Assembly (NCBI GenBank): GCA_020536535.1
Contig: JAHLWZ010000625.1
Location: forward strand, 20,201 to 84,200
From: Pelomyxa schiedti
Taxonomy: Eukaryota; Evosea; Pelobiontida; Pelomyxidae
Reading direction: 5' to 3'
DNA: 64,000 nucleotides
Of this stretch, positions 21,309 to 33,246 are shown piece after piece (the first letter of the stretch is position 1; every line of letters begins with the position of its first letter). The translations under genes and the position numbers were made by a program. Under the pieces are notes generated by a model, which searched no databases, was not told the DNA's origin, and was given only the letters and a program-made list of their open reading frames with translations.

Positions 21309-24300
21309 ATGGAAACCGCTGTTAGTGGCACCAACACGGCCGCCAGTTTGGAGACTACAACACACGTCGACGACCACCCTAACACAACGGCAAATGAGCC
21401 CGTAGTAAGTACAATTGGTACCACGCCGGGGATTGGTGCCACATCGGCCGAGCCGAACCACGCGTCTACACCAACGTTGCCCCAGCAACAACAACACGGC
21501 AGCCCCAGGCCTCAGTCTCCAAAGGCGCCGCAAAGCCCCAAGCCGCTGACGACGCCCAAGTTGGTCCAGAGCCCCGGCCGGCAGCCAGCGGCGGCCACCG
21601 GTGTCCAGCCGTCGAGCCCCAAGCCCCACTCCCAGACGCCCAACTTGGTCCACGCCAACAGCCCCAAGCCGCCACAGTCCCCGAAGCCCGCCACACCCAT
21701 AATCTCGTCGAGCCCCAAGCCCCACTCTCCAAGGATTACCGTCGCTCACACGCCAACCTTGGCCGTGGCACCTCCGGCGCCCCACGAGCCCGAGTCTACC
21801 CACGTCGTCATGCTCCCGGAACACGAGCACGACCACGACCACGATCACGTTTTGCACCATGACGTCACCATCACAGCAACTGCAGGCCCCGCCGCGCTCC
21901 ACGAGGAGCAGCAGCATCACCACGACGAACCCTCGTTCGACGTGCACGTGGACGTAGTGCCGATAACAGCAAACGAGCCGGAACCCCAGATTCCCGTCCA
22001 GGTTCAGATTCAGGTTCCGAGCTTGGATCCGAGTCAGAATCAAGACCAGAGCCTGCTGGGTGCCACCACAGTGGTGGACGTGCACGACGCCATACAGATC
22101 GCGAACGACGCGTCGCTGGCGGTCAGTGCGCTCGAGGCTGAGATCGCGGCGGAGCTCGGGACCAGCACCATTCAGATTGAGGCGCAGCCGCCGATTATGG
22201 GCATCAAGGCTGAACCCAAGGCCGAGGTTCAGATTCAAATCCGGACTGAGGAAAGTCATTCCAGGCCTCAGTCTCCGTCGCGGTCTCAGTCGCAGCCCAG
22301 GCCCAAGTCTAGGCCTCAGTCTCAGTCTCAATCCCACCGGCCTCAGTCACAGCCCCACACGCAATCCAATTTGGGATTGTTCGACCAAAGTGTCGAAATA
22401 ACCAAGGAACACGTGGAAACTCACATCGAAATCCACGGGGAAACCACCGCCGCCGCCGCGGTTGAGATTGTTGGACTCACCGAACTGAAGGATGAAATTC
22501 ACTTAGGGGATGACAAGGGCCCTAAGGTGGAAGCTGCAGTAGAGGGCGTCGATTACAATTATGGGGGGCTAGACGACCTGGACGAGGACGCTTTCGAGCC
22601 GACAAAATCTGCTGCCACTACTATAATTAATAAAACAGAGAAAGTTGATATAGAACTGACCAACACTGTTGAACTGAAAAGTGAAAACTTGAATGTAGAA
22701 CTACAAATTCCAACTCATTCAACACCAAAGCACTTGGATAAGTCCCCCTCAATCCCCAAGCTCAACGGGGATAAAATCCATTCTACACCCAAACTCACAA
22801 CAGACAAGTCCCATTCATCCCCAAAGCTCCCACAAGATGGGTCTCATTCAACACCAAAACTTCACTCAGGCAGGACAAACCAAATTCAAACAGATATCAA
22901 TCTCTCTGTAAATACAACCACCGTAACAATATCCACTCCTACGGAGGATAATCTTCCTCCTGAACCTGCAGTTATTCCTGCTAGTGAAATGGGAACCACC
23001 AACTTTATTTCCACTGAACCTGAAACTCAAATTGTTTCCACTGACCCTACAGTTCCTGCTTACACTGAAGGAACATGTGTCACCTACAACGATCCACTCA
23101 ATGAAACCAACTGTGCCAATGTTAATACAACAGAAAATCTGAACGTGTGTGGCATCAATCAAGGTGAGAACGCTCCAACAGGAACAGGTAACCTCCAAAA
23201 TATGTTCCCTCTCACTTATTAGTACAGCTGAAAATCAGGGCACGGACAATGGTCAAGATGCTGATACCCTTGAGCAAGCTATTATTCCAGCATCAGATCC
23301 TGACTTCGAACCAGTAGACGACGAACCGAAACAAATTCCTCAAGTTCGATTTCTCTTACGTGTGCTTAAGAATGACTATTATGTTGTAGCAGTCCAAAGT
23401 TCAAGAAAAACCAAAACCAAAACCAAAAGCCAAGGCGGCCGCACCCAAGTCCAAGACAACAGCATCGCCTGTAAGTGTAAGGATATTTACACTTAAAAAC
23501 TAATGGTTTTACAGCCAAGAAACCGTACCGATCAAGTTAGAAAAGAAAGCATTCGTATGCTACACCCAGAAGATCCTTTTAATTAACTTCATTGTCAGCT
23601 CAAATCACTATGCCGAAGCACGAGCCTTCCCGTGTTGTGATAAGACCAGGTCAACAAACATTACAAAGTTACGGCTCACATTTACAGATCCCATTATCAC
23701 ACCTGGAAGAAAGCTTACTGACGTAATTGTGGAAAGAGAAATTACTATAAGTAAGCTAAAAGAAGAGATCAAAACCTTGCAAAGGGTACACACCGCTACA
23801 AGAGACTGTTCTAATCTATCTTCAGATGCAAAAAATTCAAGAGAAGGCAATAAATGAGCTGGACAAAGATGTTGGGGGAAGACAAACTGAAAAGATCAAG
23901 TCTCTCACAGAAGAAAATCGTTGTCTTAGGTATCCAGTATATAGTAATTCCACAGTCTCTGATATCGAACAAGGTCTAAACTACAAGAAACTGCAGCTAA
24001 GCTTCTTCAAAGTGAATCTGTTGCAAAGGCTACTCACCTTAACATGATTTCTGCCAAGGTTAATTGGTCAACCTTTTCATGTGTAATTGATTGGTGTTAC
24101 AGGAAAAGTGCACAGAATTAACTCAACTCCTTGCGGGGAAGGGGAACACAAAAGAAAAGGAAGAAATGGAGTCCTTGAAATCCAAATTAGCTGTATACAT
24201 TTTCGATTTGGATAATGCAATTTTGTTAATACTTGAAGGATACGGAGCACAAACTCGATATAATGATAAGAGCAAAAGAACAACAAGATGCCATGATCAA

Positions 24301-25044
24301 GACACTCACCTCAACAAATAAAAAGCTGAAAGAGAAAATTGATGCCCTCACATCTCCCACTAATGTAACATCAGCCTAATTTGGTGAATGTAACCTCTTG
24401 TTAGGCACCACCTGCTCCAGCCAGACAGACTCACCCAACCTCAAAAAATCGTCAACCTCACACAAAACCAGCGCCCCACTTTGCTACAAATAAAAAAAAT
24501 ACCAAACCTGCTGATGGAATGCCATACCAATTCCCGCAACCTGAAGCACCCTTACATGCCGAAGCTCAGTCCGAACCTAAAGAAAAAGCCCACAGTTCTC
24601 AACCACACGAACCCCAAGACTTGCACGGTGAGAGCACAGGGTCTAATCAACCACAAGACACGCACGCTATAGATATCCCCAAAGAGAGTTCTCAGGTTCT
24701 GTCTTCTCACTTCTAATCCCCACTCACTCTCATTTTAATAGCCGGATGAAAAACCAGGGCATTCTCCCAAAGCCGATCCCAAGAACGGTTCCACCCAAGA
24801 GAGCAATCACAACAACAACAGCCCCCCAGACAACATTGAGCTGGAACTACCCAAAGAACCGCAACAACACTCCGAAAACCCCGCATCATCATCAACAGCC
24901 CCCACGACCACAACCACAGCAACAACAAATTCCACAACACCAGCAACAACATCCACACCACCCCAGCCCAAGAAGCTAGTACTTAGTTTCCCCAAAGTGC
25001 CAAATTCCAAGGCCAAGCCACCTGCCGTACGAGGAACTTCGTAG
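21309..25044 (+). CDS. Large low-complexity protein with coiled-coil middle, unassigned
   Basis: A first exon of about 1.87 kb from ATG 21309 encodes a Pro/Ser/Gln/His-rich protein with repeats of the type SPKP/SPKPHS/PQSPK. The His/Asp run (EHEHDHDHDH) lies at about 21820-21850, followed by VQIQIR and RPQSQ repeats and a late STPKL/SSPKL cluster (22720-22870). Shorter downstream exons (to the TAG at 25042) carry Glu/Lys-rich segments such as KIKSLTEENRCLR and LTQLLAGKG...KEEMESLKS, which suggest a coiled coil. A Pro/Gln/Thr-rich part and KKLVLSFPKVPNSKAKPP follow at the end. Introns are short and not all resolved. No catalytic domain is visible. SPxK-type repeats resemble microtubule- or chromatin-associated tails, but that is only a guess. 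Confidence 0.6.
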
Positions 25045-25289
25045 AAGTCCACGAAGCAGTTCCCCTCCCTGTATGGAATCCATGTTTCTTACCTTTCTGT
25101 AAAAACCCACTTTCGCGCTTCGCAAAAACAAAAAAAAACTAGCCTTTTTAATTTAATTCCAGAAAATCTGCACACAACCAAAAAACAAAACCACCCGTTG
25201 CGAGCGGCCCGACCGTAGACGACGAAACAGAAATAGCGACGACGACTTGAACTTCGAGACGAAACCTTGGGGCGTGAGTGAGCGGAACA

Positions 25290-27819
25290 ATGCGGGGTGG
25301 TGGCAGGGCGCTCCTGCGGCGGTGGTTGTGGGCCGCCGCGGCACTTTGGCTCGTGGAGTGCGCGGGGGCCTGGCGGGGGCCCGCCTCGTATTTCCGCGGG
25401 GGGTCCGGGGGCAAGGGAGCGGGGGGCGGCGGGATGGCGAGGGGAGCGGGCGCCCAAGGGGGAGGAGCAGGGGGGGCGGGGCCCGCGGGCCTTGGCGGAG
25501 GAGGAGGGAGCGGCGGGGGGCTGCCGCTGTATGTGGGGTCGGGCCGCAGGCAGCACTTGAATAAGCAGGTGAAGGCTCCGAGGAGGGTAAAAGTGGCAAG
25601 GGATGTGAATGGGAGCTCGGCCTCGGACTCGGTGTCTGGTGGTGATGAGGAGGAGTATGTTGAATTCCAGTGTGTCAATTTTGACCTCGAGACTTTGGAG
25701 ACGAGGAATTGCTCGATTGTTGATGAAGGTCCTGTGCATGCTTGGGTTGGAGTGTATGTTTTTTTTTCTTTGCTTGAGTTTTGGGTTCAGGAAGGTAATT
25801 TTTTTATATTGTTGTGCAGGTATGTAACTGGAATATCTAATGTGGATCCCTTTTCCAATACATTTTGGGCCATGGGCTATACATGGCTCAAGTTCAAGAA
25901 CTGTGCAATGATTGACGGATACCCATATGCGTATGCCTCGTGATGACTTTATTGCTATTTAAATGTCTCCCAGTGGGAGTACTATCGAGTTTGAAAACAC
26001 CTTTGATTCTACAAATACGAAGCCTGAAATCAATGCCCCAGCACTTGTAGATTATTATGGTCCGTATTGTGACCAACCAGAAGCTGGGTGGATGTATTAT
26101 CAGTTCTTTTTTACAAACCAGGTTTGTTGAGCGCTGTTAGTTTGAGCGCTTTAAAGTGACTAATCTTCTGGACCAGTTTTCAATGTCATTCCAATTTTCA
26201 AAGTATCCTCTTGACACCCAGTATCTCATGATAATGTTTGAAGACATAAAATATGACGAAAGTATAATTTAGTCCATCGCTGTAAAAGCTTACCACTCCC
26301 AGGCTCAGTTATTCTTCACCCAGATAATACATCTGGCTTCCACTGGTTTGCATTCCCTGTTTGCATTTTTTCGTAATTAACCTGTTCAAGGACTGTGGAT
26401 ATTCCCGGATTCAAAGTTTTTTTTTTCTCAATTTTGCCCCTTTAATACTCCCTAGATTTCTCATCTTAGAAGCCGCAACTCCTCCAGCTACTACGCTACC
26501 ACCTTTGGATACCCTGGTAATGAAGGGGTGTCCTATTCACATGTGGAACTGGGTGTTGAAATCAAACGGAAATCAGTGTTTTTTATTGCCAAGGTTACAA
26601 TCCCTCCTCTTCCGCCCCGCCCCCCTTTATTATAACCGAATTTCTATCTAGATTCTTCCACCAATTATTATCACTGTAGGGGTGACAGTTGGTAGGAGAG
26701 AATTTATATTATTTTTGTAATGACTTTTTTGTAGTGGGTATTATGCTCGATCCTTTCAGACTTGATGCCCGACTTGCAATAGGAACTGGAGGTTTGCTGA
26801 GTTTGGTTTTCATTGCCATGGCAACCGGCGATAAAATGCCTGATATTGGACAAGTAAGTTTTGTTGTAAACGTTCAAGAAACTGTAAAGTATCAGTGCAT
26901 TGACTATGAAAAAGGTAACAGTGGCGGACTGGCTTTGTGACTGGTGCTTCTTTCTTTTACTTGTAATTTTTGCTGAAATGATTGTGGTTCATCGCTGGCT
27001 CAAGTCCCTGGAGCATCTTCTTATGAAGCACTCTATTAAGGACCATAAAAAGAAGAAACCAATACTTCCCATTGGTGACACCACCGAAGCACAAGAAAAT
27101 TTAATAATGGCACCCGTCGACCCTCCACCTGAATCTGAAGCGGAACCTGAACCACAACCTGAGATGGAAGATATGAAGGCAAAAGCTAACGAAGATAAAG
27201 AACCTGAGGGGACAGATGAGGAACCAAAAGAGCAAGAGACGCATAAGCATCATCATCAGCATAAGGATCAAGATAAGGATCAGGATCAGGATCAAGATCA
27301 AGATCAGGACCAGAATCAGAATCATAGTGATGGAGCTGAAAAGGCAGAACCTAGCCCAAGTGACGACGCTGATGATACCAGTGCTGTTGAAATGGAAAAG
27401 CCAGTGGACCACAAAATTGAGGATGTGAGTGCCAACAAGGAGGCCCATTCAAAAAAACATCAAAGTAAAAAATTCAAAGATATCTTTGGGAAAGAACCCG
27501 AAAATCACATGTCATTGCTTCTGAGACTACAAGCCAAAGCCAAGAAGAAGAAGGAAAAGCACCAAAAAAAGAAGGCGAAGAAAAACGTATGTACCCACTA
27601 CTCAGCTCAAAAACAAATATGTCTAACTAATTTTTTCCTCTCCAGCTCCTTCTAACCTACGATCTTGCCGTCGCCAAAGCTAAAAGAGTGGACAAAATGG
27701 TACCGGATACTGACAACCTTATTTTTCCATATCTCACGTATCAATAGGTACTCTGCTTGATAACCGGCCTTGGCACTATAGGCACCACTGCTGTTGTAAT
27801 TTTGGCTACCTACTTGTAG
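25290..27819 (+). CDS. Pentameric ligand-gated ion channel homologue (Cys-loop/Pro-loop superfamily)
   Basis: The first exon from ATG 25290 gives a signal peptide (hydrophobic core WLWAAAALWLVECAGA) and a Gly-rich stretch. Then VGVYVTGISNVDPFSNTFWA-type sequence matches the channel family's first strands. Next are a loop exon (CDQPEAGWMYYQFFFTN), FQFSKYPLDTQYLMIMFED (the YPLDTQ signature loop, without a Cys pair), HVELGVEIKRKSVFF, M1 (ILPPIIITVGV), M2 (LDARLAIGTGGLLSLVFIAM then ATGDKMPDIG), and M3 (WCFFLLLVIFAEMIVVHRW). A long cytoplasmic loop follows, with acidic DQDQ/EPEPQ repeats and a KAKKKKEKHQKKKAKK tract. M4 is ITGLGTIGTTAVVILATYL at the C-terminus. Topology and order match the superfamily. 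Exons are separated by about eight to ten short introns. Ligand and ion selectivity are unknown. Exon 1 is very GC-rich. Confidence 0.8.
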
Positions 27820-28174
27820 GAACATCTGACTTCAATAGTTCCACAACATCACGTTTGTGGCTGTTTTTTTTCGTTGTTTATATTGATATATACGAAATTT
27901 CTTACTTAGTGAACGGGAATCCATTTCTATTAATCTGTCGTTTTATGGAAAATACTCGGTACAGCCCACAATCCAAAATCAGATCTTAGCTCTTCTGTTA
28001 AAGCACATCTGGCAGAAGAAGTGCTCTTCCAAGAATTTTGATTTTCGAACATCAAAAAAGGGGGAAGAAAAGGGACACATCGAGACCAAAAAAACACCAA
28101 GAACAAATTTACAGAATAAATAATCACTTAACAAAAACAAAGTTGCACCTTGTGCAAGTAACAGGGCCGGCCAC

Positions 28175-31100
28175 ATGCAATCAAGACTTCGCTTTTTGTT
28201 AGCTTTATGCTGTGTAGTATTGGTGGCGATAGCTCCTGAGGTCTCAGGATCCAAGCAGTCACAATTCCCTGCTTTTGACATGTTGAAACTGACGCAGGGG
28301 AGTACTGCCTCTTTCTATCAAAATACTGCGAGGTTACTTGCGGACCACTTTGCCCAGACTGAGCAATTAAATACGAGATCTACACCGGCTGCTAGCAGCG
28401 GACCCAGCGCTGGATCCCGTAAGGAATGCCAGGCGGCTTTCGATCAGTGGTTCAATGGCTCGTACCCTGGCGGTTTGATGATGCTGCTATCGTCCGGCTT
28501 TCCGGGTAGCTACAGTGACTGTTCGGCTATCGATACTGCTCACTACTGCTCTGTCGAATACGTGGTAATTTTCCTTGGTTTTTGTTTTTTTCCGTACTTA
28601 CGATGTTTCGTAGCTGAATACGACAGCGTTGACTACCATCAACATTACTACCAACGCGTCGGCCCCAGCAATTAATATCACCAATTTTATATCCCAGCAG
28701 TTACTGGAGGAGTGGATAGCTGCACTGAAAACCATGTCAACTGGAGAGGAAGAAGACCTTCCTATGTATTTTTCCGCAAACCATTTTCACTACTGAGTTT
28801 TCTTGAAGCAAAGTATGGATATGTGCCCCAACAGCTTGTACTGCTGATGACCTTCTTGTGGAATTCCATAAATACCTAGGATTAATGTTCCTTCCTATCA
28901 ATTTTTTTTCATGTTAACCCGTTCTAGTTTGCAACTTTTTGGCATTGATGTGGATACCTTCACTGCCGGCAACAGAGGCGTTTGTACTGAGGATAGGATG
29001 AGACTGAGCGACTCAACTGGTGCCATTACAATGGTTGCTATACTTAGCTTTCTGGGTTTGGCGGCAATTGTTTGGTGTGACCTTGGATGCGTCTATCTGT
29101 CTTTAACCCTTTACAGTACTAGCTATGAGATCTACAAGGAGTACACACAAGAACCCCCAAACCCTGATAAGAAATTAGCGAGACCGTACGTTTCCCTCTT
29201 CTTTATTCAACTCTCAAGTGCATCTCAGGCCGAGAAAAAATAAAAAAGAACGTTGGTTTACATCATTTGGCCTTATATCAAATGCCGAATCTCTCTGTGT
29301 GGAAGATGAACCGGCATATCTCAGTTGGTTTAATTGCTTCCGTACTTGTTCAATGTGCTGGATTATGATGGTATTCCAGATTTCCAGTTCTTCTTTAACC
29401 AAACTTTAGGCCCATTTCTTCTTGTACCATCTTGAAGCTGCTATTCCGTCAAACCTTTTTTGGATTCTTAAAACTGTGCGTTCGCACTTTTCCATTTCTT
29501 GCGTTTCTTAAAGCTCTAAAGTGGTTTGCCCGATTCACAACAAACCTTATACTGAGTGCTGATCCCTCTATGGAAACGTTCTTTTTCATGGGTGGACTGC
29601 TTATGGCGAGGTCCTTATATAAAAAACTTAAGGATGGCTCTATGACAGCCAAGGAGTGGCTCCTCCATTTTGTACACAGGTTGACATATGATGTCCCTTT
29701 TTCAAATTACTGATATATGCAGATACATGAGACTCACACCGATTTATATGCTGATTTTATTCTCCCTACATTATCTGACACCCATCATGGTCCGGGTAGG
29801 TCAATTTCTTTGTAGGTTGAAATTCTAATTTTATTTTATTCAGGGTCCTTATGCTATGTGGATTCCAGAAGACCTTGACCACTGTGGTATACCCCTCCCA
29901 CATTTTTTTTCCTTGGTCCTAATTTGACTAAAAGGACAATACTGGTGGACAAATCTCCTGTAACTACTCTTTTTCTCACTTTTATGCGAAATTTTAACCT
30001 TGAATCCAGCTATATAAACAACTTTATTCCATATGTATGTTCTTTATGACTTCCGGTTATCTCTTCTGATTGGATTTTTAGAATGCATCTGCTGAATGCA
30101 TGGGACAAGCTTGGTTCCTTGCTGTGGATATGCAGGTTTAGCATTCTTCCACCCTTCAAAATATCTCATTCGAGCAGCTTTTCTTCTTTATTGGAACTCC
30201 ACTGGTGGTACTTTTGTGGTGGCAACCAATTGTGGGAATTGTAACTGCAATTTGCGTCATTATTGCTAGGTTTTAAGTTGGCAAAACCACCCTGAAACTA
30301 AACTTGCCTGTTTAGTTTTGGAGCAAACTTCGGTCTTGTCTGGGCTGAAGACCTGCCAGTTTGCAAGGGGAACATCAATTGGATTTTATTCTATGACGAC
30401 GACCACGTGGTACGTTGAAAGCACAGTATTCCATATGGTTTACTTCTTTCAAGAAACCTTGGATGCGAATGGGAGCCTATGCAATTGGCGTTCTGCTTGG
30501 GATTGGTCTGATTGAGAGTGAGAAATACAAAGAAAAAATCAACAAGTTTATGAACCAAGCATTGAGAATCGCTTTGTTCTTAATCACTGGAGGGACCATG
30601 CTTGCCATTATACTATCAACATACCCGCTGTACAAAGACGGGTACGGGTTTTTTTTTTCTGAAGTGTTACGACTAAAACAATGCACAGCCTATACGAATG
30701 TTGGACTAAGTGGAACAAATTCCAGAATGCTCTGTATGTTTCTTATCCAAGAAATGTGACACTTACTTTTTTCAAAGATATTGGGCTGCAACAAGACCAG
30801 TGTGGGCGTTATGCCTTGGAACATGGACATACCTATTTTGGCTTGATAGGACTGGCGTTTTGTGCCGTTTCCTGTCTGCATATGTATCCCTCAAAAAGAG
30901 TTTTCCGAAGAACTTAATCCATTTTCAGATCTGGGCCATTCCCAGCCGTTTAGTCTATTGTGTCTACTTGGTAATAGCGAACTTGGTAAACTTGCCTTTT
31001 TTCTTACTTCATTCAGTTCCATCCCGGCTTTATTATGGTTCTCGTTTTCAGCACCGTGGCTCCCTACACCTACAACGACCTTGATTTCACACAAGACTGG

Positions 31101-31268
31101 ACCGGACTTATTCTGATGGCTTTTGTACTAGGAGCGGTTTGGCACCTCTTCGGAGAAAAGCCATTTGGAAATGTGGAATCCCTGCTTACGTCGTATATCC
31201 CCGAATTAGACTGCTTAAAGAAGACAAAGATGCCCAGCGAAAAATCACCACTTATAAACCAGCCCTAA
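28175..31268 (+). CDS. NRF-6-like transmembrane acyltransferase (acyltransferase_3 family)
   Basis: Begins with a signal peptide (MQSRLRFLLALCCVVLVAIA) and an extracellular NRF-type domain with spaced Cys (RKECQAAFDQWFNGSY, GSYSDCSAID, HYCSVEY). The multi-membrane acyltransferase_3 part follows: SADPSMETFFFMGGLLMARS (family: SVDTFFFLSGLL), YMRLTPIYMLILFSLHY, GPYAMWIPEDLDHCGQYWWT, YINNFIPYNASAECMGQAWF with LAVDMQ, and later hydrophobic segments ending ...WHLFGEKPFG near the stop at 31268. These motifs are diagnostic of nose-resistant-to-fluoxetine proteins and related bacterial O-acyltransferases that modify lipids or glycans at membranes. At least fifteen short introns are implied. The exact substrate is unknown. 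Length after splicing is estimated at about 700 residues, usual for the family. Confidence 0.8.
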
Positions 31269-31352
31269 ACATTCACTGAACACCCCCACAAAAACAATAA
31301 ATTTGTAAGTTTCTACAACTACTCGTTACGACGAGTTTTATTCTTCCTACTT

Positions 31353-32307
31353 CTACTCAATGTTGTCAAAGACTTTGTGCCATTTTTCACGTGTTAATTC
31401 CGTCCCGTCGGCCGTGAGCTGGTCAACAACGGCACTTGCCTTTGCCATACGTGGCTCAATCAGGTCCTCACTCTGTCCAAGAGCATGCAAAACCTAGTGA
31501 AGGTTACGAAAAAAAAAAGTAGGGAAAAGTGTGAAAGGGGAAATGATAGGGGAAGTAGGGGGAAACCTTTTTGAGACCAATACTTATTTCTTCTGGGGCG
31601 AGGCAGCCGTTGTGGTTGGTATCTAAGAGGTCGAAAATGAGGTTCATGAGGGCTTCCTTTGTTGAGTTAGCTGGAAGGCCAAATGATATGAAAGCGGGGG
31701 CAAAAATGGAAACGCACATCATCGTCAGAATCTTCATCGATGAGAGATAACAGACTTGTCCAAAGACAGAATTCACCTGGGTTTTATTTAAGTGAGGAAA
31801 ACTCAAAACCAGACACAAAAACAAATAACCCCACAGAGCAAGACAAATAGGTCCACGTACTGAAGGATATTCCTCCACTGTCATTAGTGTCAACCAGTCG
31901 GAACAAAGATTCCCAGCTTTCCCTTCTTGCATCAACAATAGAATGTACCAACTTTGTATATGTTTAAGGACTCTAGGTTATTCCATTTTATTACATAAAT
32001 GCAAATAGTTATGAAACACAATGTAAGACTCACATCTTCGTTGACTTGCGCAAAAAGAGTCTCGAATTCTGCCCTGGACAATTCCACAGTAGGACCTCGT
32101 CCCTAAATTTTCAGAAAAAACACAATTAAAAAAAAGACCCAATGAGGCCGAAGTGGAACAGCAACAAAAACAAAAAACCGAAAAAAAGAAAAACCAGTTG
32201 CCTACGAGTTTTAAGAATTCCTGGTGGATTCGTTCCAACACCTCGGGCCTCATTTTAGTAGCACGCTCCAGTACCCTACGTGTCTCTGTATCCCCAGCCG
32301 CTGCCAT
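31353..32307 (-). CDS. EF-hand calcium-binding protein
   Basis: Multi-exon gene starting at ATG 32307 (MAAAGDTETRRVLERATKMR). Exon 2 reads GRGPTVELSRAEFETLFAQV. A later exon has SLFRLVDTNDSGGISF, an EF-hand loop of the D-x-N/D-x-G type, and another has LIFDLLDTNHNGCLAPEEIS, a full 12-residue loop with D1, N3, N5 and E12. The C-terminus (LTREKWHKVFDNIE) is followed by a TAG at 31353. The layout (a helical N-terminus and two visible EF-hands with a linker helix) resembles calcineurin B-like or recoverin-like sensors, but no myristoylation signal is seen. It is likely a cytosolic Ca2+ sensor. Introns are near 32202-32106, 32031-31955 and others; boundaries are approximate. Confidence 0.75.
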
Positions 32308-32444
32308 CTGTTCTTTCGGCAGGCAGTTTTTTTTTTTTTGTTGTTACTTCTCTTTTTCCACGTTTGGCTTTCGTCGAAGCCTCTGTGATGGGTCTCTGGT
32401 GGGACTTTGAGAAAAAAGAGCGAAATCAGCCACACTGTTGCGAA

Positions 32445-33139
32445 TGACAGCGAATCGTCGTGTTGTTTTTGGGTTGGTGTTGTACGTTGCACTGGCCACA
32501 GACTTAAGCCTGTGTCAATGCATGGGTGATGAGTGTATTCAGGGGGTTGGCTCGTGTCAAAATCAGGACGCTGGTGAGTGCAGCGGGTTTTTGTTAATTT
32601 AAGTTATTTTGAGCTGATAAATACAAGAATTGTTGAGCTTCTTGGATCCCGTGCACTTTGCTGTCGAGGTTTTTCGTCGTTTTTCCTATGGTATTTGGAA
32701 CACTAGTTTTTAGATGCAACAAATTAACGCTCAATGTTACGGCAATATCGAGTGCACTCTGAGGGCAATTGACAAGTCGACACAAAACAGACTCACTCAG
32801 CCTTGTGTGATGTGCATTGCACAGGTTGATCCCGTTCTGCTTGAAGATATTGAGCTTACTTTAATTAGAATTGTGCTTGTGTTAATGCCCAGTGCGAGTC
32901 TGTTTGCAGTATTACGTGGTTTTCACCCTTCTGTTTCAAATGCAGGGCGGTATGGCATGCCTTTGAACAACCGTAAGTTCACTTATTTTTATGAAGGAAC
33001 ACTGCCAAAAAGAATTGTTGGAGTGCAGTGGTTTGGATGCAAATTCCTTCCCACACTTAATAAAAGGCTCAAGACCAAAACAAGAAGATGTATGCAATTG
33101 GTAGGCAATTACAATGGTTGTCACTATACTGTGAAATAG
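32445..33139 (+). CDS. Small secreted Cys-containing protein
   Basis: Starts at ATG 32445 with a signal peptide (MTANRRVVFGLVLYVALATD) followed by CQCMGDECIQGVGSCQNQD. After a 54-nt intron come ELLSFLDPVHFAVE, then MQQINAQCYGNIECTLRAID and QPCVMCIAQ. A last segment GRYGMPLNNRKFTYFYEG runs to CMQLVGNYNGCHYTVK and a stop. At least ten Cys in about 190 residues suggest a disulfide-bonded extracellular protein. It is not a recognised toxin or enzyme family. The junction near 32910-32945 is uncertain: the region reads open, but an intron would remove about 37 nt. Confidence 0.55.
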
Positions 33140-33246
33140 AAGGGTTTATTTTTTGTTACCCATGTTCACAAACAAATAATTTTGCTTCTTATTTTTGTCT
33201 TTGGGTGTCTACGGTATGATCCCGAGGAACCAAAGAAGAACGAGAA

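Noticed and set aside
21282-22337. Minus-strand 351-codon Arg/Leu/Gly-rich open frame
   Set aside because: Antisense shadow of the Pro/Ser/Gln repeats of the gene at 21309.
25148-25739. Minus-strand Pro-rich open frames
   Set aside because: Antisense to the Gly-rich first exon of the ion channel gene.
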